64,000 bases of DNA from Cerasicoccus arenae (GTDB taxonomy: Bacteria; Verrucomicrobiota; Verrucomicrobiia; Opitutales; Cerasicoccaceae). The DNA is taken from assembly GCF_014651635.1 (NCBI RefSeq), contig NZ_BMXG01000005.1:124001-188000 (forward strand), given 5' to 3'. Under the pieces are notes generated by a model that was not told the origin of the DNA, did not search any database, and was given only the letters and a program-made list of their open reading frames with translations. Made by a program: the position numbers and the translations under genes. Shown in pieces: positions 28,348 through 37,422 of the stretch; position 1 is the first letter of the stretch, and each line of letters opens with the position of its first letter.

Positions 28348-28376
28348 AAAAGCGATTCCGTGTTGGAATCGCTTTT
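28348..28376. terminator. bidirectional intrinsic terminator
   Basis: Perfect 12-bp inverted repeat AAAAGCGATTCC / GGAATCGCTTTT with a 5-nt loop, ending in T-runs on both strands. It lies between the convergent alpha-oxoamine synthase gene (114 bp after its stop) and atpC (25 bp after its stop), and can serve both. Confidence 0.85.
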
Positions 28377-28400
28377 ACGAAAGGTGATTTAGGCGGTCAC

Positions 28401-28811
28401 TCAGTAGTTCTTTTTCTTGGCGAGCTTCTGGATAACGGCGAAACGAACGACCTGTTCAAGCTGCTCAATCTGAGCTGGGTCGACATTTTCTTCGCGAGCA
28501 ACCTTGAGGGCTTCTTCGGCGCGGCGTTGAGCTTCCTCAACCATCTGGACATCGATATTGGCGGTGTCTATCGCAGCCTCAGTGAGGATGGAGACCGTGT
28601 CTGACTGGACACGAGCAAAGCCCTTGTCGATCGCCAAGTGTTCGGTTTTCGCGCCGCGAGCGGTGACCTCCCCCCCCTCGACCATGGTCAGGAGTGGTTG
28701 GTGACCGGGCAGGATGTCAATTTCGCCTTGTGCAGTGGGCAAAACGACCTCATCGACCGTCTGACTATAGACGATCTTTTCCGGAGTGACGATTTCGAGT
28801 TTGAGCGCCAT
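28401..28811 (-). CDS. atpC: ATP synthase F1 epsilon subunit
   Basis: A 136-aa epsilon subunit with both domains: the beta-sandwich (LKLEIVTPEKIVYS at the N-terminus, GEIDILPGHQPLL) and the C-terminal helical hairpin (AQRRAEEALKVA). It couples and inhibits rotation in the F1 central stalk. Last gene of the atpBEFHAGDC operon, 4 bp after atpD. An 8-bp C-run (G-run on the coding strand, 28670-28677) lies within it and encodes Gly-Gly. Confidence 0.95.
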   Translation of the reverse strand: MALKLEIVTPEKIVYSQTVDEVVLPTAQGEIDILPGHQPLLTMVEGGEVTARGAKTEHLAIDKGFARVQSDTVSILTEAAIDTANIDVQMVEEAQRRAEEALKVAREENVDPAQIEQLEQVVRFAVIQKLAKKKNY

Positions 28812-28815
28812 GATT

Positions 28816-30261
<1,446 letters not shown>

Positions 30262-31140
30262 TTAGTTAAACTGGGTCGCGGCTGCGATTTCCAGAATTTC
30301 CTGAGTGATAGCGGCCTGTCGGGCCTTGTTATATTCGAGGGTCAGGTCGCTGACGAGGTTCTTGGCGTTGTCGGTTGCCGACTTCATTGCGACCATGCGT
30401 GCGCTGTGCTCCGACGCCTTGGCACCGAGCAAGCTCTGATAAATAAGCTGTTTGACGTAAAGGGCTGGCAGCTCATGCAGGATTTCCGCAGCACTGGGCT
30501 CGAAAATAAATTCGCGCTCGTCCTTGCTGGTGTCGGAAAGGGTGATCTTGTAGCGCTTCTTCACGTCTTCGATCAGCTCGTGCAAACCACTGAGCGGAAC
30601 AATTCGCATGATGGTTGGCTGCTGAATGAGGGTGTTGACGAAGGCGCTGTAGAGGATCTCGATGGTGTCAATCTTACCCTCGGTGTAGAGCTCGAGCATG
30701 TAGTTGACGACCGCGCGAACCTCTGGGTAAGTGACCTTGTCTGATAGCGGAAAATCCGCCAACAATGGGCGCTTGGTGCGAGAGATGAACTGTGTGGCTT
30801 TGCGGCCGATGGTGACGTAGGCCACATCGTCCTTGATCGCCATGACTTCCTTGAAGAGGTTGCCATTGAGCGGTCCGCAGAGGCCCTTGTCTGTGCCGAT
30901 GATGAGAATGCCGCGGCGCTTGGCCTCGCGAGGTGCCAAGAGTGGATGGTTCTGGGCGATTTCCTGATGAGAAACCGATTCCAGAATTTCTGCCAGCAGC
31001 ATCGCATAAGCACGGCCCGCCATAGTGGCGTCTTGCGCCTTCTTCATCTTCGAGGCCGCCACCAGCTGCATCGCGCGAGTAATCTGCGCGGTGTTCTTGA
31101 CCGACTTGATACGGGTGCGAATTTCTTTGGTACTTGGCAT
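30262..31140 (-). CDS. atpG: ATP synthase F1 gamma subunit
   Basis: A 292-aa gamma subunit with the conserved N-terminal helix (IRTRIKSVKNTAQITRAMQ, VAASKM) and the C-terminal helix (ATDNAKNLVSDLTLEYNKARQAAITQE) that together form the rotating coiled coil. SDKGLCG is present as GTDKGLCGPLN. It lies 38 bp after atpA and 27 bp before atpD. Confidence 0.96.
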   Translation of the reverse strand: MPSTKEIRTRIKSVKNTAQITRAMQLVAASKMKKAQDATMAGRAYAMLLAEILESVSHQEIAQNHPLLAPREAKRRGILIIGTDKGLCGPLNGNLFKEVMAIKDDVAYVTIGRKATQFISRTKRPLLADFPLSDKVTYPEVRAVVNYMLELYTEGKIDTIEILYSAFVNTLIQQPTIMRIVPLSGLHELIEDVKKRYKITLSDTSKDEREFIFEPSAAEILHELPALYVKQLIYQSLLGAKASEHSARMVAMKSATDNAKNLVSDLTLEYNKARQAAITQEILEIAAATQFN

Positions 31141-31178
31141 CGAATTAAATCCTAGGTTTCAGCGAAGCGGGAGCAGGC

Positions 31179-32720
31179 TTACTTAAAAGAGCGTTTCCAC
31201 TCTTCAACTGCGGCCTTGAGTTTTTCGTCGGTTGCGTCGCTGATCTTACCACCGCTACGCAGTTCGACCAGTAGGTCGCCTTTGGCAGTGATGAAGAATT
31301 CGTGGAGAGATTGGACGGCAGCGGTGACCTTTTTGACGTCAATGTCCTTGAAGTAACCTGCTTGCATCGCCCAGATCAGCGCGATCTGCTCTTCAGCCTT
31401 TTTGGGGGAGAGGGGGGGCTGCTTGAAGAGTTCAACGAGACGGTCGCCCTTTTCGAGGATCGACTTGGTCTGAGCGTCGAGGTCGGAGCCAAACTGTGCG
31501 AAAGCCGCGAGCTCGCGATACTGGGCGAGTTCGCCCTTCAGCTTGCCAGCAACCTGCTTCATGGCCTTAACCTGAGCGGCGGAGCCTACACGAGAAACCG
31601 ACAGACCAACGGAGACCGCTGGGCGGATACCCTGGTTGAACAGGTCGGTTTCCAGGAAGACTTGGCCGTCGGTGATCGAGATCACGTTGGTTGGAATGTA
31701 AGCGGCTACGTCGCCAGCCTGAGTTTCAATGATTGGCAGTGCAGTGAGCGAGCCATTACCATTGTTTTCGTTGACGCGAGCAGAGCGCTCAAGGAGGCGG
31801 CTGTGTAGGTAGAAAACGTCACCCGGATAGGCTTCGCGACCAGCAGGGCGTTTCAGAATGAGCGAAATCTGGCGGTAGGAAGCAGCGTGCTTGGTCAAGT
31901 CATCATATACGATGAGCGCGTCCATGCCGTTCTCCATGTAGTATTCACCCATGGCTGCGCCAGCGAAAGGAGCAATGTATTGGTTGGCTGGATTGTCCGC
32001 AGCAGGAGCGGCGACGATTGTGCAGTATTCGAGTGCGCCTGCTTCTTCCATTGCTTTGATGGTGCGGGCAATGTTGGACTGCTTTTGGCCAACGGCAACG
32101 TAGATGGAATACATCGGGCGGAAACCGTCCTCGAATGTTCCGTCTTCCTTCTTGTGCTGGTTGTTGATGTTGGCTTGGTTGATGATCGTGTCGATCGCAA
32201 TGGTGGTTTTGCCAGTTGAGCGGTCACCAATGATCAATTCGCGTTGGCCGCGGCCAATTGGGATCATCGCGTCAATGGCCATAATACCAGTCTGCACTGG
32301 CTGGTCGACGGACTTGCGGGGGATAATGCCCGGAGCAATTTTTTCGACCGGATAAAGAATGTCGGACTCGATTGGGCCTTTACCATCAATGGGCTGGCCG
32401 AGTGCATCAACAACGCGGCCGAGGAGGCCCTTGCCGACAGGGACGGAGAGGAGGCGGCCAGTGGACTTGGCTTCGTCGCCTTCCTTCAAGTTGGAGTAGT
32501 CACCGAGGACAACGACGCCGACTTCGTCTTCTTCGAGATTCAGTGCGATGCCGTAAACGCCGCCTGGAAACTCGATCATTTCGTTGTACATACAGCCTGA
32601 TAGGCCGTCTAGCTTGGCGACGCCGTCAAATACGCTTGTGATCTTACCGACGTTCGTCTTGACGGTCTTGGTTTCAAGCTTGGCGATTTCCTGTTGGATC
32701 TGTTCGAGAACGGAACTCAT
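31179..32720 (-). CDS. atpA: ATP synthase F1 alpha subunit
   Basis: A 513-aa alpha subunit with the P-loop GDRSTGKTT, the [27 protein letters not shown] segment that includes the arginine-finger neighbourhood ([13 protein letters not shown]), and a normal C-terminal helical domain. Non-catalytic nucleotide-binding subunit alternating with beta. Preceded by atpH (51 bp) and followed by atpG (38 bp). The motif is given in parts because the full segment is long: ALPIIETQ, then [14 protein letters not shown]. Confidence 0.97.
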   Translation of the reverse strand: MSSVLEQIQQEIAKLETKTVKTNVGKITSVFDGVAKLDGLSGCMYNEMIEFPGGVYGIALNLEEDEVGVVVLGDYSNLKEGDEAKSTGRLLSVPVGKGLLGRVVDALGQPIDGKGPIESDILYPVEKIAPGIIPRKSVDQPVQTGIMAIDAMIPIGRGQRELIIGDRSTGKTTIAIDTIINQANINNQHKKEDGTFEDGFRPMYSIYVAVGQKQSNIARTIKAMEEAGALEYCTIVAAPAADNPANQYIAPFAGAAMGEYYMENGMDALIVYDDLTKHAASYRQISLILKRPAGREAYPGDVFYLHSRLLERSARVNENNGNGSLTALPIIETQAGDVAAYIPTNVISITDGQVFLETDLFNQGIRPAVSVGLSVSRVGSAAQVKAMKQVAGKLKGELAQYRELAAFAQFGSDLDAQTKSILEKGDRLVELFKQPPLSPKKAEEQIALIWAMQAGYFKDIDVKKVTAAVQSLHEFFITAKGDLLVELRSGGKISDATDEKLKAAVEEWKRSFK

Positions 32721-32771
32721 GGTCTTTAAATAAAATTATGAATGATGAAGGATGGAAACAAGTAACGGGTG

Positions 32772-33170
32772 TTACGCGACATTCTGCTCAAGCAGAGCAA
32801 GGCGAGTGGCGACAGAGGCGTCATAGACGTCGTCTCCCACGGTGATGCGGACGCCAGCGATCAAGGCTGGGTTTTCCACCGTGCTCGCGACGATTTTGCG
32901 GTTATACTGTTCGGTAAATTTCTTTTCGATGGCAGTTAGCTGCTCGGCACCTAATGGGCCGGCAAATTCTACCTTGGCTTGGCCTTGGCTGACCTCTACT
33001 TCAAGATACTTGGAGTATTGCTTGAGGAGCTTCTTGTAATCGCGCGGTGGGTTTTGCCCAAGTGCGTCAAGTACTGCGGAGACGCGCTCAGCGCTCGCTT
33101 GGCCATCCGCGTCGAGCGAAAGGGTGACGAGCTTCTTCGCGAAGTCTTTGATATGGTGAGAACCGGCCAT
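32772..33170 (-). CDS. atpH: ATP synthase F1 delta subunit, short form
   Basis: A 132-aa delta (OSCP-like) subunit recognised by its place between atpF and atpA and by the C-terminal signature (NPALIAGVRITVGDDVYDASV), equivalent to the usual P-x-L-x-G-x-x-I-x-x-G-D-x-x-x-D-x-S. Delta subunits are normally about 175-185 aa. Here the N-terminal six-helix domain, which binds the top of the alpha subunits, appears shortened; only about 80 residues precede the C-terminal domain. No further in-frame start is apparent upstream, because atpF ends 15 bp away. It joins the peripheral stalk (b subunits) to F1. Confidence 0.9.
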   Translation of the reverse strand: MAGSHHIKDFAKKLVTLSLDADGQASAERVSAVLDALGQNPPRDYKKLLKQYSKYLEVEVSQGQAKVEFAGPLGAEQLTAIEKKFTEQYNRKIVASTVENPALIAGVRITVGDDVYDASVATRLALLEQNVA

Positions 33171-33185
33171 GGGATTGGAATTGCC

Positions 33186-33761
33186 TTAGTTACTGGCGTA
33201 AAGTTCTTTAGCGGCGGATTCGCTGAAGCGGCCCTTTTCGTCGGCGCTCAGGTCGCGGTTGAGAACCTTGGCGGACGTAGCGACAACCAACTGGGCGACC
33301 TCGTGGCGAACATCAGCGAGCATTTGCTTGCGCTCAAGTTCGTTGGCGGCGTGAGCCTTAACGATGATCTGCTCAGCCTGCTTTACGGCGTCGGCCTTCT
33401 GGCTTTCTTCAAATTTGTGCGCGTTATCACGTGCGCTGGCGACGAGTGCGGCGGCTTCATCAGAAGCTTGGCGAATTTTCTCAGCGCTGTCCTTCTCGGC
33501 ATTGGCCAAGGCGGCTTTCATTTCCTCGGCATACTGTAGGCCGTCTTGGATTTTGCGCTGACGTTCCTCCATGGTCGCCATGACAGGCTTGAAGGCGAAC
33601 CTCCACAGCACCACTGCGACAATGATGAAGTTGAGTCCTTGTGCAAAGAGCAAGGCAGGCTCAACGTGGAAATAATTTCCCAGGTCTGAAGCGGTTTGGC
33701 CCAGCTTCTCGGCGAAGTTTGGTTCGCCTGCGGCGGCCAGCGATAGGCTTGAGTTGAACAT
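33186..33761 (-). CDS. atpF: ATP synthase Fo b subunit
   Basis: A 191-aa b subunit: a short N-terminal region, one membrane helix (ALLFAQGLNFIIVAVVLW), then a long charged coiled coil (MEERQRKIQDGLQYAEEMKAAL and onward), ending near KELYASN. It forms the peripheral stalk. The N-terminus (SSLSLAAAGEPN) could be a cleavable leader, as seen in some verrucomicrobial and chlamydial-group b subunits; this is an inference. It follows atpE across a hairpin-containing 83-bp gap. Confidence 0.94.
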   Translation of the reverse strand: MFNSSLSLAAAGEPNFAEKLGQTASDLGNYFHVEPALLFAQGLNFIIVAVVLWRFAFKPVMATMEERQRKIQDGLQYAEEMKAALANAEKDSAEKIRQASDEAAALVASARDNAHKFEESQKADAVKQAEQIIVKAHAANELERKQMLADVRHEVAQLVVATSAKVLNRDLSADEKGRFSESAAKELYASN

Positions 33762-33780
33762 TGGTCAGTTGTGGGAGGGT

Positions 33781-33825
33781 TTAATTAAAAAAACGAGCCC
33801 GGCTCCGGATTCGTTACCGGGCTCG
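33781..33825 (-). terminator. intrinsic terminator-like hairpin between atpE and atpF
   Basis: On the minus strand a perfect 9-bp stem CGAGCCCGG / CCGGGCTCG (33794-33802 and 33817-33825) with a 14-nt loop is followed directly by seven T residues and then AATTAA. This has the form of a Rho-independent terminator inside the operon, 19 bp after the atpE stop. Partial termination or 3'-end protection here could raise the atpE message relative to the downstream genes. Confidence 0.75.
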
Positions 33826-33844
33826 CTAAAGGAACTATCTATTA

Positions 33845-34102
33845 TTAATAGAGGAAGAGAGCGTAGAACGCGACCGCTTCCGACAGCGCCATACCAATAA
33901 TGGACTGGACGAGCACCTTACCGGATGCGCCAGGGTTGCGGCCAACGGCTTCAACAGCCTTGGTGCCGACGAGGCCTACACCGATTGCGGCAGCGAAACA
34001 GCCGAGGCCAGCAGTGATGCCCTTGCCGAGGTCGCCAGTGAGGCCGCCTTCAGCGAGGGTTTGCAGGGAGGTAATGTCCATTGCAGTGAGTAATTCGATC
34101 AT
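33845..34102 (-). CDS. atpE: ATP synthase Fo c subunit
   Basis: An 85-aa c subunit with two membrane helices joined by the polar loop RNPGASG. The ion-binding carboxylate is the Glu in ALSEAVAFYALFL. Residues after it (Ala-Val) lack the Ser-Thr pair seen in Na+-binding c-rings, so it is probably proton-driven. A second in-frame ATG at 34081 would remove seven residues; no clear ribosome-binding site separates the two. Located between atpB (98 bp) and the hairpin before atpF. Confidence 0.95.
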   Translation of the reverse strand: MIELLTAMDITSLQTLAEGGLTGDLGKGITAGLGCFAAAIGVGLVGTKAVEAVGRNPGASGKVLVQSIIGMALSEAVAFYALFLY

Positions 34103-34200
34103 AATGAGTTTGTTTTCTTGTTTGTTGCTAAACCTGGCCGCCCACGCTCGTTGGTCAATGGTCCCAGCCAGGAAATTCGGGTTCTATTATAGAAAAGCGA

Positions 34201-35142
34201 TTAATGTGCGTGTTCGTCGTCTCCGTGGTTCACGATAAGACCGATGTAAACAGCAGTCAGTAGGGTGAAAACCAAGGCTTGCACGAGGCCGATCAGGATT
34301 TCGAGGAAGAAGAAAGGCACTGGCACAAACCAAGCGATCATGCCGTGCATGCTCGTCAGCAGGTTTTCGCCACCAAAGACGTTACCGAATAGTCGGAAGG
34401 GCAGGGAAACGAGGCGAGATAGAATCGATACGCATTCAATAGCGCCCACGCCGATGAAGACGAAGAACAGCATAAAGTAAATTGGTTTCGGCACTTCCTT
34501 TTTGTCCGCCTTGTTGCCAAAGAGATCGTAGAAAAGCAGGCCGGGGCCGGCGTAGCGGAGCACATACCAGATCCACGCGATGAAAGAGATGATCGCCAAG
34601 GCCAGTGTGGTGTTCAAGTCGGCATTGGCCGGACGAAAGTAATAGTAGAAGTGGCCGACATAGTTTTGGCCGTCAAAGGCGCGGACTTGGTGGCCCTGTG
34701 CAACCTCTGCTGCGACTTGGTCTGCGGCAATGGCCTTGTCCGCCACAAAATGGCCGAAGGAGCCAACGCCTGGGAGCAAGCCGCTCCAGTTGTTAATCAG
34801 AATAAAGACAAACAGCGTGATGAGGATCGGAAAAACTTTCTTGATCAGCTTTTTGCCGATAATTGGCTCCATGATGTCCAAGACGCCAGTCAACATGCCT
34901 TCCATCATCGCTTGTCCGCGAGAAGGGATCAGCTTAGGAGTGCCGACCATCAGCTTAATGCCAATGATGAGCAGGATGGAGATGACCCACCCTGTGACCA
35001 TGGCGTTGGTTACTGGGATGCCGAACACGCTGAACAGCTTGTAGGCATAAGGACTCACGCCCGTACCGCCGCTGGACGCCATCAAAGGCGTAGCGCTTAA
35101 CAGGATGAAAGAAGGAAGGAGAAACTTGCGGTGGAGGGCCAT
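34201..35142 (-). CDS. atpB: ATP synthase Fo a subunit
   Basis: From ATG 35142 the protein has 313 aa. It begins with a hydrophobic leader (LLPSFILLSATPLMASS), then several membrane helices. The functional segment with the essential Arg is in SRLVSLPFRLFGNVFGGE, and the last helix reads LIGLVQALVFTLLTAVYIG. It forms the proton channel against the c-ring. A periplasmic loop of about 40 residues with VGHFYYYFRPANADLN is longer than in E. coli. An extended start at 35217 was rejected because it precedes the leader with a His-rich, non-conserved stretch. First gene of the operon; the promoter should lie in 35143-35309. Confidence 0.95.
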   Translation of the reverse strand: MALHRKFLLPSFILLSATPLMASSGGTGVSPYAYKLFSVFGIPVTNAMVTGWVISILLIIGIKLMVGTPKLIPSRGQAMMEGMLTGVLDIMEPIIGKKLIKKVFPILITLFVFILINNWSGLLPGVGSFGHFVADKAIAADQVAAEVAQGHQVRAFDGQNYVGHFYYYFRPANADLNTTLALAIISFIAWIWYVLRYAGPGLLFYDLFGNKADKKEVPKPIYFMLFFVFIGVGAIECVSILSRLVSLPFRLFGNVFGGENLLTSMHGMIAWFVPVPFFFLEILIGLVQALVFTLLTAVYIGLIVNHGDDEHAH

Positions 35143-35309
35143 TCCGAGGGTTCGGGTGTGGGTCAGGAAATGATGAAGGGGCCTATGAGTTGACGGAAAG
35201 CGGAAATGCGTCAACACTAGAAATCAGCGACTATGGACGATTACCAGCAAATCTGCTGGCTGCTATCAGAAAGTCTAATCTGCCTCGAATAAGATTTAAA
35301 CTTCCCGCG

Positions 35310-35504
35310 ATGCCCAAGCCAGTTGACATTACGGACAAGCTTACGAGCTGGAATACGCCTCAGCGGCAGTCCACGACTCCAAGTGCGGGTCAATCCGTGC
35401 TTCGAGGGGGGAGGCGAAATATTGACCTTTTCTCCGCCTTGGTGCTGCTATTGGTCACCGTAGCGGTGCTTAGCCAGTTCGTTTTGCTGGCGGCAATGGG
35501 TTAG
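35310..35504 (+). CDS. small single-pass membrane protein of unknown function
   Basis: From ATG 35310 the protein has 64 aa: a hydrophilic N-terminus (PKPVDITDKLTSWNTP) and one C-terminal membrane helix (LFSALVLLLVTVAVLSQFVLLAA). An open frame continues upstream to a TTG at 35190, but that overlaps atpB's start, so the short form is preferred. It is divergent from the ATP synthase operon. I do not recognise a family; AtpI-like or AtpZ-like roles are not supported by the single helix. Confidence 0.5.
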   Translation: MPKPVDITDKLTSWNTPQRQSTTPSAGQSVLRGGRRNIDLFSALVLLLVTVAVLSQFVLLAAMG

Positions 35505-35572
35505 ATCGATCCTGTCAGCGGATTGTTCCGCTGGGGCTCAATGGGGGGGGGCGGAGGCGAATGCCCTCGCCG

Positions 35573-36451
35573 TTAGTTCATGTTGTTGTTCGAGACGGGC
35601 CCGTCGTTGATCAGGTTCGACGGCATATCCGACAGAATGTTTTCCGGCATGTCCTGAATGGGATTCGCGGGCATATCGGTGATCGGATTGGTCGGCATAT
35701 CCTGAATGGGGTTTTTCGGCATATCCTGAATGGGATTTGCTGGCATGTCCTGGATCGGGTTATAGTAGCCATCTTTGGTGTATTGGCTAGCGATTCCGTT
35801 GGCCGCTTTCTGGTCTGTGATCGTCAGGCGGACGCTGTCTGAGCCTTGGCGAAAGATGTAAAGGTCGGGGCTGACTTCGCTACCGTCCTTGGAATGAATT
35901 CCGCGGCGATCACCTTCTTGTTCAAAGCGGATGACCAAATAGCGTTGTTTCAGGTCGCGAGCGAGCAGTGGGGTGGCGTCAACGACTGTCACACCAGGTG
36001 CGGAGTCCTTGGTCAACACACGGTTAGCCGTGTGGATTGGGGAGCGTTCAAATTGAGCGGTCAAGCTGCGCTTGCTGTTGATCACATCTGTGGCACCGAT
36101 GTATTCCACACGAAGGGGCCGAGGCTCGCCTTGGACGCGGTCTAGAATGAAGCTGATCAGGACTTTATTATCGCCAGCTGCCTTTAATTGTTCGCCAAGC
36201 CCATTGGCTTGCAGATCGAAAATGGCGACCCCTTTAGCGGTCAGCGTTTGCTGTTGAACCCAGCCTTCGCCAACTAGCGTCAAAATGTCACCAGCTTCGA
36301 AATGAGCGTGATCGCTGTCACCGTAGCGGTCGTTGGTGCCGATTTTGCCCGTTAGCGTGTAGGCATAAGCGGCAGGGAAAACAGATTCTGCATGGAGGCT
36401 TAGGGTGCTGAAACTGGTCAGCAGTGCGAGGATGGTAATTCGTAAAAGCAT
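35573..36451 (-). CDS. secreted protein with seven C-terminal octapeptide repeats
   Basis: A 292-aa protein with a signal peptide (ITILALLTSFSTLSLHA). Residues about 25-225 form a beta-rich domain I cannot assign. From residue 231 to 286 there are seven tandem 8-residue units of the form NPIQDMP-x, with the last two degenerate (NILSDMPS, NLINDGPV), followed by SNNNMN. The repeats are Pro/Asp/Met-rich, likely extended and surface-exposed. The function is unknown. It ends facing the small membrane protein gene across a gap that holds a 9-G run (35543-35551). Low confidence on role, high on being a real gene. Confidence 0.8.
   Translation of the reverse strand: MLLRITILALLTSFSTLSLHAESVFPAAYAYTLTGKIGTNDRYGDSDHAHFEAGDILTLVGEGWVQQQTLTAKGVAIFDLQANGLGEQLKAAGDNKVLISFILDRVQGEPRPLRVEYIGATDVINSKRSLTAQFERSPIHTANRVLTKDSAPGVTVVDATPLLARDLKQRYLVIRFEQEGDRRGIHSKDGSEVSPDLYIFRQGSDSVRLTITDQKAANGIASQYTKDGYYNPIQDMPANPIQDMPKNPIQDMPTNPITDMPANPIQDMPENILSDMPSNLINDGPVSNNNMN
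35594..35761 (-). repeat. seven 24-bp tandem repeats coding for NPIQDMP-x units
   Basis: In-frame 24-bp units inside the 292-aa gene. The first, second, third and fifth units differ mainly at the eighth residue, showing recent duplication at the DNA level; the sixth and seventh are diverged. The unit length is a multiple of three, so copy-number change would not break the frame. Confidence 0.9.
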
Positions 36452-36635
36452 GACTGGCGGTTTGTTAGGGCGGAGATAAATTTATCACCTTGGCGAGGAT
36501 TTTGCCCGTGGCAATTGAAATCGCTTCTCCAGCTTGCAAAGCGTTTTCTATTCGATATTTAAGCTTTACTGCCCCATGACAATCGACAGACTTTTTTCTT
36601 TAACTACGCACACAACGAGTATATTCCTTTTATAG

Positions 36636-36938
36636 ATGCAATCGCCTGACAAAGCGTCCCCTGGTTCTGAAATTGCCCGTGAATTCACGGTGCAGAATAA
36701 GATGGGCATACACGCCCGTCCCGCCGCCATGATTGTACGCGTAGCTAACAAGTTTAACGAAGTGGACGTTTGGGTGGATAAAGACGACGAGCAGGTCAAT
36801 GGCCGTAGCATTATGGGCCTCATGATGCTTGCCGCTGGGCAAGGCTCCAAGCTACGATTCATCGCGACTGGCCCCTGTGCTGAGGATCTTCTCACTGAGC
36901 TTGAGGATCTGTTTACACGCAAGTTCGAGGAGGCGTAA
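36636..36938 (+). CDS. HPr-family phosphocarrier protein
   Basis: A 100-aa HPr with a 10-residue N-terminal extension. The phosphorylated His26 lies in GIHARPAA and the regulatory Ser58 in NGRSIMGLMML, so both the PEP-dependent and the HPr-kinase sites are intact. No other PTS genes are in the window, so it may work as a regulator (with HPr kinase) rather than in sugar uptake; that is an inference. A 13-C run follows immediately after the stop codon (36939-36951). Confidence 0.92.
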   Translation: MQSPDKASPGSEIAREFTVQNKMGIHARPAAMIVRVANKFNEVDVWVDKDDEQVNGRSIMGLMMLAAGQGSKLRFIATGPCAEDLLTELEDLFTRKFEEA

Positions 36939-36951
36939 CCCCCCCCCCCCC
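36939..36951. repeat. 13-nt poly-C tract
   Basis: Thirteen consecutive C directly after the stop of the HPr gene, the longest homopolymer in the window. It is intergenic, so slippage would not change a protein. See also the 10-G tract in glpD and the 11-C tract in rsmE. Confidence 0.9.
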
Positions 36952-36984
36952 TAGGTCGGGCTAATTTTCGACTTCTCACGCTTC

Positions 36985-37392
36985 TTAGACGCCATCTAAG
37001 TAATCCTGCAAGCTAATCGCTAGCTTTGGTGCCGCTTTTACGAGGTCGTTCTGCGTGGTGACGAGGGGTAAATTCAAGTCCTGAGCCAGTGCGAGGTATT
37101 CGCACTGATAGGCAGAGAGGCCAGTCTGCACTGCCAGATCAAGGACGGCGTTGCTGTCGATATTGTATTGGCGCGGGTGCATTTTGTCCTCGGCGGCACG
37201 GAGAATTTGCTCTGCCGCAGCGACGCTTACCCAGCCTTCACGGACGTAGCGAACCACGATATTACGAAACTCCGAACGCCAGATCGGCGCGGAGCCCCAG
37301 GCGGGGTCTTTATCGTAGGCCCGCTGGGCAAGGTCGGTCATGTCTCCTGGAAGTAGGAGGAATGCCAACGGACCGGTATCAACGATGACCAT
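36985..37392 (-). CDS. PIN-domain protein (VapC-like)
   Basis: A 135-aa PIN domain with the N-terminal acidic motif VIVDTGPLAFLL, a central acidic residue in RSEFRNI, and the C-terminal TTQNDLVKAAP, the pattern of VapC toxins (Mg2+-dependent RNases). No antitoxin gene precedes it: the upstream neighbour is uvrC, 30 bp away on the same strand. It may be an orphan toxin, or have lost toxicity, or be controlled by an antitoxin elsewhere. Confidence 0.8.
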   Translation of the reverse strand: MVIVDTGPLAFLLLPGDMTDLAQRAYDKDPAWGSAPIWRSEFRNIVVRYVREGWVSVAAAEQILRAAEDKMHPRQYNIDSNAVLDLAVQTGLSAYQCEYLALAQDLNLPLVTTQNDLVKAAPKLAISLQDYLDGV

Positions 37393-37422
37393 GCCGTAAC
37401 CATAACCTTATCGGCTTGATTG

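Noticed and set aside
32979-33539. 186-aa plus-strand frame opposite atpF/atpH
   Set aside because: Antisense shadow of two well-supported atp genes.
36985-37392. Calling the PIN gene a complete toxin-antitoxin pair
   Set aside because: No antitoxin gene could be found next to it.
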